In this document: positions 28,099-37,466 of the stretch, piece after piece | How positions within the stretch are numbered: the stretch's first letter is position 1 | How the letters are laid out: each line of letters opens with the position of its first letter | Source: Rhodopirellula sp. P2 | GTDB taxonomy: Bacteria > Planctomycetota > Planctomycetia > Pirellulales > Pirellulaceae | Assembly: GCF_028768465.1 (NCBI RefSeq) | Contig: NZ_CP118225.1 | Span: 5,251,001-5,315,000 of the forward strand | DNA: 64,000 nt | Direction: 5' to 3' | The notes under the pieces: model-generated | What the model saw: the letters and a program-made list of their open reading frames with translations, nothing else | What the model was told of the DNA's origin: nothing | Databases searched by the model: none | Position numbers and translations under genes: made by a program

Positions 28099-29265
28099 TT
28101 GCGTATCGGAGTTTGCATCCAGTCCCTCACTCGAGTTTTAACTACGGCAACGCCCTATCGAGGGATGCTTCGTGAACTATTAAAGCTTCGCCCTCTTGAT
28201 GATTTTGAGTTATATGTCACGTATGATTCAACCGCAGAGCCATTACTCATCGAATATCTCAAATCGCTTAAAACTAAAAACTGGGAACTGGCTCCCCTTC
28301 CGTACCATCGCCGGTCAATGTTACTCAAGTGCCTCGCGGGCTATAGCCGCTATTTTCCGATCAAGCGTGACATCGATATCCTGCTCACATCTGATTTTGA
28401 TTTCCACAGTTTCGATCGTGGTCCTCAATTGGCTAATCTTCACGATTTGTCGTCGATCTTTGCCAGCCAAGAGCACTGCTCACTCTCTTGGCATGGACGT
28501 AGGGTTCGTATCAACCAAGGTAAAATGCTTGCCCGCTCAGACGTTTTCGTCACTGCAATCTCCGAGTTCTCACGCCGGCAGTTAATAGACCTCGATTCGC
28601 GTTTCGAGAACCGAAGTGAGGTGGTTCATAACGGAATCGAAGATGTTTGGAACGCTTCATCGCCATCGTTGGATAACACGCCGCCGATAAAGCACGCCTA
28701 TTGGATCTGGTGGGGGCAAATCACACGAAGAAAAAATATCGACGGCTTGACTCTCGCCTACGCAAAGTTCCTCAGTTCGCTCGACCCTGAAACACGAGAG
28801 AATGCACCCGATATTGTCTTGGTCGGAGCGATTGGCCGCGATTCCGAAACCTTGCCACTGACGATTGAGCAGGTAGGTTTGACACAGCGAATCCACTTTT
28901 TCCCGTTCCAAGGACTGAAGACACTTGTCGACTGGGTTGACCTGAGCGATGGCGTGCTCTTCCCATCGCACTTCGAGGGATTTGGGCTACCCGCCTTAGA
29001 GGGACTGGCACGCGGAAAACCGGTCATGACATCCAACTGCACATCGCTTCCTGAAATCACTGGCGGAAACGCTATTCTTGTAGAACCAAGAAAAGTCAGT
29101 TCGATCGAACGTGGATTGCACAAGTTGATGACTGCGAGCCAGATGAACAGTGCAGGGCAAGTACGTTGTCAATGGGCATCGGCCTTCACCTATCGACGAG
29201 CGGCTCAGCAATACAGTTCGCTGATTGACAATCAGATCGCGTCCTATGAACCAAGGGGCAAGTGA
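28099..29265 (+). CDS. Family 4 glycosyltransferase
   Basis: 388 residues from a TTG at 28099. Clear GT-B retaining transferase: SEVVHNGIEDVW, WWGQITRRKNIDGLTLAY, and SHFEGFGLPALEGLARGKPV with the E-x7-E nucleotide-sugar motif, then SNCTSLPEITGGNAILVEP. The acceptor is unknown. It ends three bases before the Wzy-like gene, so the two are probably cotranscribed. Confidence 0.88.
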   Translation: MRIGVCIQSLTRVLTTATPYRGMLRELLKLRPLDDFELYVTYDSTAEPLLIEYLKSLKTKNWELAPLPYHRRSMLLKCLAGYSRYFPIKRDIDILLTSDFDFHSFDRGPQLANLHDLSSIFASQEHCSLSWHGRRVRINQGKMLARSDVFVTAISEFSRRQLIDLDSRFENRSEVVHNGIEDVWNASSPSLDNTPPIKHAYWIWWGQITRRKNIDGLTLAYAKFLSSLDPETRENAPDIVLVGAIGRDSETLPLTIEQVGLTQRIHFFPFQGLKTLVDWVDLSDGVLFPSHFEGFGLPALEGLARGKPVMTSNCTSLPEITGGNAILVEPRKVSSIERGLHKLMTASQMNSAGQVRCQWASAFTYRRAAQQYSSLIDNQIASYEPRGK

Positions 29266-29268
29266 CCT

Positions 29269-30660
29269 ATGGTGCTGCAAGGTTTCGCAGTCGTCAATCT
29301 GCTTTTTTTCCTGGTCTGTCTATTTGCTTTCATGCAGCGCAAGACAAACTGGCTGGCGATCATGCTTGTTGGAAGCTCCGCACTCACCGGAATTGTGTCG
29401 TTCGCGGGCACCGTGTGGATGCCGCAAAAAATTGTTGCGTTGTTTTGTTTCCTGTACGTCTTCTATGATCCCGGCATCTTGAAGCGGTGCGGAGGTGAAG
29501 TGCTGCAGCGATGCAATCTAGTCGGATTTTGTATCGCAATCTCGCTTGCTTCGGCCTATGTCCTGGCACCGAGCAGCGGTACTGGATCGAGCGGTCTGCA
29601 AAGTTCTTTCCTGAGGCCGATTGTGCAGTGCTACGCCTACGTGAGCGCCATTGGCGTTTTCGCGTTCATTGTCGGGTACGCGACTGATCGCGACCGTGCG
29701 ACGAGTTTGATGGCTGTCTTTTTCTGGACGGTATCCGCTGCAGTAGCCGTGGCTTGGATACACTTTGTGTTTTTAAAGTTGGGACGTCCCTTTCTGCCGA
29801 TTCCTCGATTCGGTGGAGGGGAAAGTGCAATGGCTGCCTTTGGTGAGTCTGGAACAATTGTCAAGCGTGTCTACGGGTTTTCTGGTGAACCCAAGCACTT
29901 GGCAACGTTAATTTTGCCCGGTATCTTTTTGCAGCTTTTCTACTACCTTGTTCCGGGTGATCGGTATATTTCTCGCAACATTGCACTGTACGCGCTACTG
30001 TTTACCTTTCCAGTACTTGTGTTGACCTATTCGACGAGTGCTTTTGCATCTCTGGCCGTTGGCTTGTTCATCATCGGAACATTGAGCGTCTTCGTTCGGC
30101 CCGAAATCACGAGCCGCCTTCTCGCAATTTCATTGGTCGGCGCGGTGGTTCTGATCTTGGCTGTTTTGTTCAGCGAAAGTGCAATGGAGTCGATGGCGAC
30201 ACGTGTCCAAACACGTTCCATCCAAAGAATCACAAATCAGTACGACCAACGGCTCGAATACAAAGCCTTGGAGTACATTGTGCAAGAATGTCCAGAGGGA
30301 TCGCTTTTCGGCTTAGGGCCGGGGATGGCCACGTACCATGGCATTGGTACGGTATCCCGTCGCTCCGGCGTGCAGGCGATGACCTCGACGTGGATCACAA
30401 TGATTGTTGACATTGGGGTGTTTGGGACAATCGCGTTCTTCGCCCTTTTGGTTGATCCGATGAAGAAGGGGCTTTCCATGCTTCGGTCGCCCTACTACTC
30501 GGCCGCCATGGCGGGCGCTTTTGGGGGTTTCATCGGTGCTGGAGTTGCCGGGATTGCGACGGGAAGTCTCTACTTGGTGATGATGTTCGCGGCGATCATC
30601 ACCTGTTTGCACCGCGCCCATTTGTGTTCGACATTGGGGAGACGTCATGCATCGATCTAA
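29269..30660 (+). CDS. O-antigen polymerase/ligase-like membrane protein (Wzy-like)
   Basis: 463 residues with about 10-12 predicted helices and a large periplasmic loop (roughly 310-390), the layout of Wzy polymerases and WaaL ligases. Helices include NLLFFLVCLFAFMQ, GVFAFIVGYATD, VLTYSTSAFASLAVGLF. The segment VKRVYGFSGEPKHLATLILP contains the GEPKHLA motif seen in many O-antigen polymerase-like proteins. Sequence divergence in this family is high, so polymerase versus ligase cannot be told. Three bases follow the upstream glycosyltransferase. Confidence 0.8.
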   Translation: MVLQGFAVVNLLFFLVCLFAFMQRKTNWLAIMLVGSSALTGIVSFAGTVWMPQKIVALFCFLYVFYDPGILKRCGGEVLQRCNLVGFCIAISLASAYVLAPSSGTGSSGLQSSFLRPIVQCYAYVSAIGVFAFIVGYATDRDRATSLMAVFFWTVSAAVAVAWIHFVFLKLGRPFLPIPRFGGGESAMAAFGESGTIVKRVYGFSGEPKHLATLILPGIFLQLFYYLVPGDRYISRNIALYALLFTFPVLVLTYSTSAFASLAVGLFIIGTLSVFVRPEITSRLLAISLVGAVVLILAVLFSESAMESMATRVQTRSIQRITNQYDQRLEYKALEYIVQECPEGSLFGLGPGMATYHGIGTVSRRSGVQAMTSTWITMIVDIGVFGTIAFFALLVDPMKKGLSMLRSPYYSAAMAGAFGGFIGAGVAGIATGSLYLVMMFAAIITCLHRAHLCSTLGRRHASI

Positions 30661-30684
30661 CTGCCTGTTACTGAGAATCTGGTC

Positions 30685-31854
30685 GTGATACGAGTAGTCC
30701 ACACTATCGCTGGGACTCGGCAAACCCACGGTGGGACGTCGCGGAGTGTTCCATCGTTGTGCAATGCCTTGGCAAAAACTAAGGCTGAAGTGCATCTTAT
30801 TTGCGGGGTCCCAGTGGACGCGAATGAGCCATGCAATTTGCCTGATCAGTCTGTGCAACTTCACGCAGTTCCGGAGTCACAGCTTTTTGGACGAAAACTG
30901 CTCGGCTTCGGATTCTCCCGGTGTTTGGATCGAATCCACACTACCAGCAAGACGCACGGCAACGTTGTAATTCATGACCATGGTCTGTGGCTTTCCACCA
31001 ATCATGCGGTCGCGAAACAAGCGTCGGATCAATCGATTGCACGCATCGTGTCACCAAGAGGCATGCTGTCAGAATGGTCTCTGAACCGAAGACGATTTCC
31101 AAAGTCTGTGATGTGGCGTCTGTACCAACACCGCGATCTAAGCTCGGCAACTGGCTTTCATGCAACCTGCGCCGCGGAGGCAAATGCAATTCGTGCCTTG
31201 GGGTTCCAACAACCGATAGCTGTCATTTCAAACGGAGTGACCTTTTCCGAGGATAGGCTAACGCGAAAACCGAAGCCCATAAAGCAGCTTCTCTTCCTTT
31301 CGCGAATCCACCCTGTGAAAGGGTTGGTACCGCTGATCAAAGCGTTTCAACGTGCAACTATTCCTGATGATTGGAGCCTCTTGATCGCGGGTCCGGATGA
31401 GGGCGGTCATCGAGCGGAAGTGACACGTTTGATCGCTAAATTGGATTTGCAAAACCGTGTCACTTTTGAAGGCCCAGTCGACGATCAAAAAAAGTGGCTA
31501 TTGATGCAGAGTTCCGACCTCTTTGTGCTTCCTTCGTTCACGGAGAATTTTGGGATCTGTGTTGCGGAAGCGATGGCAGCGGGCCTCCCGGTCATCACAA
31601 CCACTGGGACCCCATGGCAGTTGTTGGCTGACCAAAGAATGGGTTGGTGGGTCGATCCGGAACCGCAGGCAATTGCAAAAGCACTGGGAGAAGCTTGCAA
31701 TCTGAGTGACTCCGAAAGAAACGCAATGGGTCAGTTTGCTTCCAAGTTCGCCCGTGACCAATTTGGCTGGGAAGCTATCGCCGAGCAGATGGCGACTTTC
31801 TATCGCTGGATACTGGGGGACCGTACGACAACGCCTGACTTCATTTTAAATTGA
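30685..31854 (+). CDS. Family 4 glycosyltransferase
   Basis: 389 residues from a GTG at 30685, 24 bp after the polymerase gene. VVHTIAGTRQTHGGTSRSVP with the THGGTSRSV acceptor loop, VIHDHGLWLSTNHAVAK, IVSPRGMLSEWSL, LLFLSRIHPVKGLVPLIKAF and SFTENFGICVAEAMAAGLPV (E-x7-E) mark a WcaI/WbaZ-like GT4. Part of the repeat-unit assembly set at the cytosolic membrane face. Confidence 0.9.
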   Translation: MIRVVHTIAGTRQTHGGTSRSVPSLCNALAKTKAEVHLICGVPVDANEPCNLPDQSVQLHAVPESQLFGRKLLGFGFSRCLDRIHTTSKTHGNVVIHDHGLWLSTNHAVAKQASDQSIARIVSPRGMLSEWSLNRRRFPKSVMWRLYQHRDLSSATGFHATCAAEANAIRALGFQQPIAVISNGVTFSEDRLTRKPKPIKQLLFLSRIHPVKGLVPLIKAFQRATIPDDWSLLIAGPDEGGHRAEVTRLIAKLDLQNRVTFEGPVDDQKKWLLMQSSDLFVLPSFTENFGICVAEAMAAGLPVITTTGTPWQLLADQRMGWWVDPEPQAIAKALGEACNLSDSERNAMGQFASKFARDQFGWEAIAEQMATFYRWILGDRTTTPDFILN

Positions 31855-32041
31855 GTCCAAGGTATCCTGTCGAAAAAACCATGAACGCGAAGAGCTAGCT
31901 GCAACTGGCTATGAATCCATTCATATCCCACCCCGATTTAAAGTCAGGGAGACCGGTTGTGGTTATACTTTCGCTAGAAGGAAGTTTACATATTGTAGAT
32001 TGCTCCCATGATCCAAAAAAACAAACTGTCGAGACGGAACA

Positions 32042-32678
32042 TTGGGTGAACAGTCAGAATACGGATTCAGTGATTCCAGTGCGAGCCATACTTCCGGGTA
32101 CCTTTGGGAGCCAATCATCACGCGGCTTTCTCATTTCCTCCCGGTCAAGGATTCCACTGCTCGAGTTTTGGACATTGGCTGCGGGAATGGAGCCTTCACG
32201 AAAAGATTAACGCAACTGGGCTACCAAAAGGTCGGCGTTGCCCCCTCGGAATCAGGCATTGCCAAGGCGAAGGAAACCTCGCCCGAAATCGACTTCCATC
32301 TAGCCTCTGCGTATGACGACTTGCAACGCAAATTTGGCTCATCTGACGCAGTGGTTAGCCTCGCAGTGGTTGAGCACGTCTATTCACCGCGCACCTACTT
32401 CCAAGACGGTTTTTGGATCCCTTGCTCCTGGTGGTGTCGCGTTTATCTCAACACCTTTTCACGGCTACTGGAAAAACCTTTTAATCGCTGTAACAGGAAA
32501 ATCCGACCAGCATTTCTTACCTCTCTGGGATCACGGGCACATTAAATTTTGGTCCGTTGCGACACTCACAAGTCTTTTGAGTAAAACTGGCTTTGAGTCG
32601 ATCGATTTCGTTTTTGCCGGTCGCCGATACCCACTTTCCAAAAGCATGATCGCTATCGCCCGGAAGCCTGGTGCTTGA
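32042..32678 (+). pseudogene. Class I SAM methyltransferase broken by a 1-base insertion
   Basis: The first part reads ASHTSGYLWEPIITRL, VLDIGCGNGAFTKRLTQLGY (SAM site), VVSLAVVEHVYSPRTYFQD and then leaves frame. The correct continuation, VFGSLAPGGVAFISTPFHGY ... FLPLWDHGHIKFWSVATLTS, is in the next frame. Removing one base at the GACGGTTTTT run (about 32408-32414) would give QDVFGSLAPGG, the expected methyltransferase text. No ATG starts the first part; a TTG at 32042 or a codon after the TGA at 32009 are the options, so the 5' end may be damaged too. Probable pseudogene or a homopolymer sequencing error. Confidence 0.85.
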
Positions 32679-32696
32679 CCGATTCTTTGAGGAACT

Positions 32697-33458
32697 ATGA
32701 ATCTCGACGACATCACCCCATTGATTCTTACGTATAATGAGCAGGCGAACCTACGTGGCACGCTAGCCGGTCTAGTGTGGGCGAAGGAAATTCGAGTCGT
32801 CGACAGTGGCAGCACGGATGACACCCTCCAAATTGCTAGCGAATTCCCATCGGTTGTTGTGACTCATCGAGATTTCGATCATTTTGCCGACCAGTGCAAT
32901 CACGGGCTTTCTCAAGTCAAGACTCGATGGGTACTCTCACTCGACGCGGACTATCGGTGTGACGAGGCATTCCGGCGTGAGATCGAGACCCTCGACGAAA
33001 CGTTTTCCGGTTTTCAAGCAAGGTTTCGCTACGCAGTCTATGGGTTTCCACTTCGGGCCGCGCTATACCCACCACGAATCGTTTTGTATCAACCCGCATT
33101 GGCTTGCTATGAGCGAGATGGGCACGCCCATCGAGTGCACATCAAAGGTGTAGTTGGAAAAATGGCAACGCCGATCATTCACGATGACCAGAAACCATTG
33201 TCGCATTGGTTCGCATCGCAGATAAAGTATGCAAATTTGGAAGTTCAGAAACTCAACAGCGTCAACCCAAGCAAATTGGGCTGGAAGGATCGTTTGCGAC
33301 AATGGACTGTTTTTGCACCTGTATTGACGCTCTTCTACTGCTTGTTTGCCAAACGATTAATATTGGATGGTTGGCGAGGTGTTTTCTATTCGTTTCAACG
33401 TGCGTTTGCCGAGATGGTTTTGTCGTTAATTTTGATCGACCAAAGGTTGCGGAAATGA
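32697..33458 (+). CDS. Family 2 glycosyltransferase (WaaE/KdtX-like)
   Basis: 253 residues. DDITPLILTYNEQANLRGTL, EIRVVDSGSTDDTLQIASEF, and RWVLSLDADYRCDEAF (DxD) define a GT-A family 2 enzyme of the LPS-core beta-glucosyltransferase type. HDDQKPLSHWFASQIKYANLE and a C-terminal hydrophobic amphipathic segment suggest membrane association. The ATG at 32697 has a good GAGGA 5 bases upstream. Confidence 0.87.
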   Translation: MNLDDITPLILTYNEQANLRGTLAGLVWAKEIRVVDSGSTDDTLQIASEFPSVVVTHRDFDHFADQCNHGLSQVKTRWVLSLDADYRCDEAFRREIETLDETFSGFQARFRYAVYGFPLRAALYPPRIVLYQPALACYERDGHAHRVHIKGVVGKMATPIIHDDQKPLSHWFASQIKYANLEVQKLNSVNPSKLGWKDRLRQWTVFAPVLTLFYCLFAKRLILDGWRGVFYSFQRAFAEMVLSLILIDQRLRK

Positions 33459-33697
33459 GATGTTCGCGATTGAAGTTCGGCTTAGTCTTGACGAAGAGGT
33501 TGTCGGATTAGTGAAGTTCCCGCCAACAAGTGAATGACGAGTCGCCATATCGGCAGCGAAACTATTTGGTTGCGACGTAGTGACGCAATACTGCGATCGT
33601 CGCTTGGCGGGTAACTCAGACGACTGGCCTAAGGCCTAGTAGAGAAGAATCGGTGTTCGACGTGACAAATGACCTCCTCCTAAAGTAATAATTTTCT

Positions 33698-35470
33698 ATG
33701 AACATCATCGGTATCAACGCTTACCATGGCGACGCTTCGGCGTCGCTTGTTATTGATGGGCAACTTGTCGCGGCGGTGGAAGAAGAACGATTCAATCGCA
33801 TCAAACATTGGGCGGGGTTTCCGTCACAATCAATTCAGTATTGCTTGGATGTTGCCGGACTGCAGATCAAGGACGTTGATCATGTGGCGGTCTCGTTCAA
33901 TCCGCGGGCCAATTTAGGCCAACGACTGAGATTTGTTGCGTCACATCGGCCCAGTGCTCGTGCGATCCTGGATCGATTGAAGCGTCAGGGCAAGACACTT
34001 GGATTGGAAGACCAATTGGCTCAGGGATTGGGAGTAAAACGAGATTCAATCCGAGCGAGGTTCCACCGCATTGAACACCACCAAGCGCACGTCGCTGCCG
34101 GATTCTTGCTGTCGCCATATGAAGAAGCCGCCATCTTGTCTGTGGATGGTATGGGCGACTTCACCAGCACAATGACCGCTTATGCCCAGGGCACGACATG
34201 GGATGAGTTTGACCGTGTCTATTTCCCGAGCTCGATTGGATTCCTGTACAGCACGATCACGATGTACTTGGGGTTTCCGTATTACGGTGATGAATACAAG
34301 GTCATGGGATTGGCACCCTATGGTACACCCGAATTCGTCGATGAGATCCGTGAGATGATCCATCCCAAGGGGGATACCTTTGAGCTGAATCTAGATTACT
34401 TCGTTCATCATAAAACGGGAGTGAAAATGAAATGGAACGATGGCGCACCGATCGTCGAGCCGTTCCACAGTCCCAAGCTGATCGAACTGCTTGGCCCGAT
34501 GAGGGCCAAGGAAGAGGAGATGACGCCCAGGCATGACAACATCGCCAAGAGCCTGCAGGTCGTGACCGAAGAAATCATCTTGCACATGCTCAATCGGCTT
34601 CACGACAAGACAAAGTCGGACAATCTCTGCATGACCGGTGGTGTCGCGATGAATTCCGTCGCCAATGGAAAGATCACACGCGAGACACCGTTCAAGAACG
34701 TTTACATTCCGGCTGGTGCCGCCGATAATGGAACCTCCTTCGGCGCGGCGTTCTATGTGTGGAACAACGTGCTCGGCAAATCACGCAGCTTCGTTCAGGA
34801 CCACGCATATTGGGGATGCGAGAGTAGTGACGACGAGTGCGCCGCTGCGATACGAGAAGCTGGACTGCCGTTCGAGCAATTTGAAACCGATCCCTTGGTC
34901 GATGCCACAACTGACTTGATGCTCGATGGCAAGGTCGTAGGCTGGTTCCAAGGACGCATGGAGTTTGGTGCTCGAGCTCTAGGAAATCGGTCCTTGATCG
35001 CAGACCCGCGCCGAACGGATATGCGCGACATCATCAATTTGCGAATCAAGTTTCGCGAGAAGTTCCGTCCATTCGCCCCTAGCATCCTGGAGGAGCATGT
35101 GGGCGAGTGGTTTGAGATTGCTGAATCGACCCCGTATATGGAGAAGGTTTTCCCGATCCGCAAAGAGAAGCACGACCTGATCCCTGCAGTGACTCACGTG
35201 GATGGAAGCGGTCGCCTGCAATCGGTCTCGAAGGCGACCAACCCGCTGTATCACGCTCTGATTACACGATTCTTCGAGAAGACTGGCGTGCCGATCGTGC
35301 TGAACACTTCTCTGAACGAGAACGAACCAGTTGTGAGAACTCCCGCCGAAGCCATTTCGTGCTTCCTGCGGACGGACATGGACGCGCTCGTCCTCGGGAA
35401 TTGCGTGATCGATCGACACAGAAAAGACTTTCCTGAAGAATTTCAAAAGCGTCGCGAGACAGCGAAGTGA
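33698..35470 (+). CDS. Carbamoyltransferase (NodU/CmcH family)
   Basis: 590 residues, full family length. The N-terminal YrdC/Kae1-like part starts NIIGINAYHGDASASLVIDG and has AVEEERFNRIKHWAGFP, HHQAHVAAGFLLSP, VDGMGD and GGVAMNSVANGKITR. The C-terminal carbamoyltransferase domain has QGRMEFGARALGNRSLIADP, FRPFAPSILEEH and TSLNENEPVVRTPAEAI. It transfers a carbamoyl group from carbamoyl phosphate via an adenylate to a hydroxyl, here probably a glycan sugar. It overlaps the next gene by GTGA (35467-35470). Composition looks nearer the host's than that of the genes before it. Confidence 0.93.
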   Translation: MNIIGINAYHGDASASLVIDGQLVAAVEEERFNRIKHWAGFPSQSIQYCLDVAGLQIKDVDHVAVSFNPRANLGQRLRFVASHRPSARAILDRLKRQGKTLGLEDQLAQGLGVKRDSIRARFHRIEHHQAHVAAGFLLSPYEEAAILSVDGMGDFTSTMTAYAQGTTWDEFDRVYFPSSIGFLYSTITMYLGFPYYGDEYKVMGLAPYGTPEFVDEIREMIHPKGDTFELNLDYFVHHKTGVKMKWNDGAPIVEPFHSPKLIELLGPMRAKEEEMTPRHDNIAKSLQVVTEEIILHMLNRLHDKTKSDNLCMTGGVAMNSVANGKITRETPFKNVYIPAGAADNGTSFGAAFYVWNNVLGKSRSFVQDHAYWGCESSDDECAAAIREAGLPFEQFETDPLVDATTDLMLDGKVVGWFQGRMEFGARALGNRSLIADPRRTDMRDIINLRIKFREKFRPFAPSILEEHVGEWFEIAESTPYMEKVFPIRKEKHDLIPAVTHVDGSGRLQSVSKATNPLYHALITRFFEKTGVPIVLNTSLNENEPVVRTPAEAISCFLRTDMDALVLGNCVIDRHRKDFPEEFQKRRETAK

Positions 35471-36216
35471 AAATCTCAGTCATCACCGCGGTTTACAACC
35501 GCTGCGAGACGATTGGCGATGCACTCGAGTCGGTTGCTTCCCAACGGAACGTGGACCTGGAAACCATCGTCGTCGACGGGGACTCAAGCGATGGCACCTC
35601 CGCCGTCATTTCGCAGCTTGGCGAGCAAGTGTCGAAGTCGATTCGGGAACCCGACACCGGGATCTACAACGCCTTGAACAAGGGCCTGCGTGCCGCCACC
35701 GGGGATGTCATTGGATTTCTGCACGCGGATGACTGGTTCGCTGACGAAAATGTCCTGGCCGATGTCGCTTCGGTGCTGGCTGATTCCAAGTTCGATGGCG
35801 TTTATGCCGATTTGGACTACGTCGATGCGAACGATCGCGACCGTGTCCATCGCCGTTGGGTTTCAGGTGTCTACGACGTCCGGAAATTTCGCCGGGGATG
35901 GATGCCTCCGCATCCGACCGTGTACTTCCGCCGTGAGCTCTACGATCGTTTTGGTTTGTTCAATGAAGAACTTCGCACGGCGGCGGACTATGAACTGCTG
36001 GTCCGGATGATGGTTCGTCACGGCGCGAACATGGCGTATTTGCCGCGTGTGACCGTGAAAATGAGAGTCGGTGGTGCCAGCAATGCCAGCCTGACCAATC
36101 GCCTGAACGCCAATCGGGACGATCGCCAAGCCTGGCTGATCAATGACTTGAAACCGCCGATTGGATTGCGGTTCACGAAGCCGCTTCGGAAGCTGCCTCA
36201 GTTCTTGCGGCGGTGA
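35467..36216 (+). CDS. Family 2 glycosyltransferase (WcaA/WcaE-like)
   Basis: 249 residues starting with GTG, translationally coupled to the carbamoyltransferase. KISVITAVYNRCETIGDALE, LETIVVDGDSSDGTSAVI, REPDTGIYNALNKGLRAATG and GFLHADDWFADENVL (the DD metal site) match colanic-acid-type GT2 enzymes. WMPPHPTVYFRRELYDRFG, then RTAADYELLVRMM, is the acceptor side. This is the last gene of the glycan block. Confidence 0.9.
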   Translation: MKISVITAVYNRCETIGDALESVASQRNVDLETIVVDGDSSDGTSAVISQLGEQVSKSIREPDTGIYNALNKGLRAATGDVIGFLHADDWFADENVLADVASVLADSKFDGVYADLDYVDANDRDRVHRRWVSGVYDVRKFRRGWMPPHPTVYFRRELYDRFGLFNEELRTAADYELLVRMMVRHGANMAYLPRVTVKMRVGGASNASLTNRLNANRDDRQAWLINDLKPPIGLRFTKPLRKLPQFLRR

Positions 36217-36397
36217 GCAGTGTCTTGCTTGGCCCTCACCCTAAGCAGTTCGGCAGGAGTCTTTCAGCATTTTGAATGTTTTGGGTAGCGTCGTTGCTCC
36301 CACGTACAACCGGGGCTAACGCCCAAACGGCTCACATGGTTTTGCCCGATCATTCCTGCCGACCTGCTTAGCGGTGCGTCAAAGCTTCAATTTCGGG

Positions 36398-36465
36398 TAG
36401 CGAAACTCGCCAAGAGTTTCGGCAGGCCCTGGGAATCACCGAAAGTCTTGGCGACTTCCGCTACG
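36398..36465. repeat. SL1 stem-loop repeat, copy 4
   Basis: Arms GTAGCGAAACTCGCCAAGAG and GTCTTGGCGACTTCCGCTAC. It is the first repeat-family member after the repeat-free block and marks its right edge. Confidence 0.85.
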
Positions 36466-36704
36466 GCATCTGATCCCCATTCTTGATCGCGACGCACCAC
36501 TAGCGGCTTGTTGATTGAATGAGCCGCACTGGGTTAACGTACGCTTCATCTCCGGTAACCGTAGGCTAGCGTTGGGCTGATCGTTCGATCTGCGAAACGT
36601 TTTGAATCAACGCGCTGCTAGCCCTCTTTCATCAGGGCAACGATTGAATGACTGGTGTGACTCGGTAATTGCAGTGGCCTCGTGTTTCGGGACACTGGAC
36701 TGAG

Positions 36705-37060
36705 ATGTTGGGCAACCACCGCGGAGCGGCGACAGATCGTTCTGAACTCGTTGTCAACTGTCGTCACTCCGCGACTTGGGTGTGCGTTGGTCACGGCCGG
36801 ACCTTGGGTTGAAACCCAAGGCTGACCCAATGCCGTCGCTCCGCGACTGTTCGGACAGGATGTTGGCCAACCAACGCGGAGCGGTGACAGAGTGTTCCGA
36901 ACTCGTTGTCAACTGTCGTCGCTCCGCGACTTGGGTGTGCGTTGGTCACGGCCGGACCTTGGGTTGAAACCCAAGGCTGGACCAATGTCGTCGCTCCGCG
37001 ACTGTTCGGACAGGCTGTTGGGCAACCACCGCGGAGCGGCGACAGAGGGGTTCCAAATCG
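36705..37060. repeat. 155-bp tandem repeat with perfect internal hairpin
   Basis: The word TTGTCAACTGTCGTC recurs at 36751 and 36906 (155-bp spacing), and a GGCAACCACCGCGGAGCGGC-type start occurs at about 36710, 36863 and 37020. Each full unit contains the perfect hairpin CCTTGGGTTGAAACCCAAGG and the CGTCGCTCCGCGAC / GCGGAGCG inverted words. Confidence 0.85.
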
Positions 37061-37466
37061 TGGCCAACTGCGATCGCTGGGGGACACCTGTTCTCCGAAC
37101 CGAGCCAATTGGATTGTTTCGACTGTTTCTTCCAGGCCGTTTGGGCAGGCAACTCGTTGGCACGTTGGGCTGGCGATTCGACGGGCCACGCGGAACAGTT
37201 GGGGACAACTGTTCTACTCTGCTGGAAGCCGATGCCACTTTTTCTTGACGGTTGCTCGGGCTGAATCGGAAACACCGCTTTTGACGGTTCCGGGGGGCAT
37301 TCCGGAAGTGCCGGATGCCCGTTGCCAAGCCTCTGGAATTGCATTTCCCGATTCGGATTTCCTAGCCCAACGGCGGCTGGCTCCGTACACTTGACTGCAT
37401 CTTCAGCAGATTCTCTCCGCTTTGCCGTACCATCCCCGCTCCTCTGCTTTTCATCACGGACTTCGG

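Larger units (their letters stand above)
36217..37466. repeat. Repeat-rich gap before the BY-kinase gene
   Basis: No gene. It holds an inverted GAGCCGTTTGGGCG repeat (about 36306-36345), SL1 copy 4 (36398-36465) and a 155-bp tandem unit (36705-37060). The unrepeated remainder to 37466 includes GTTGGGGACAACTGTTC-type inverted words with no recognised feature. Confidence 0.75.
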
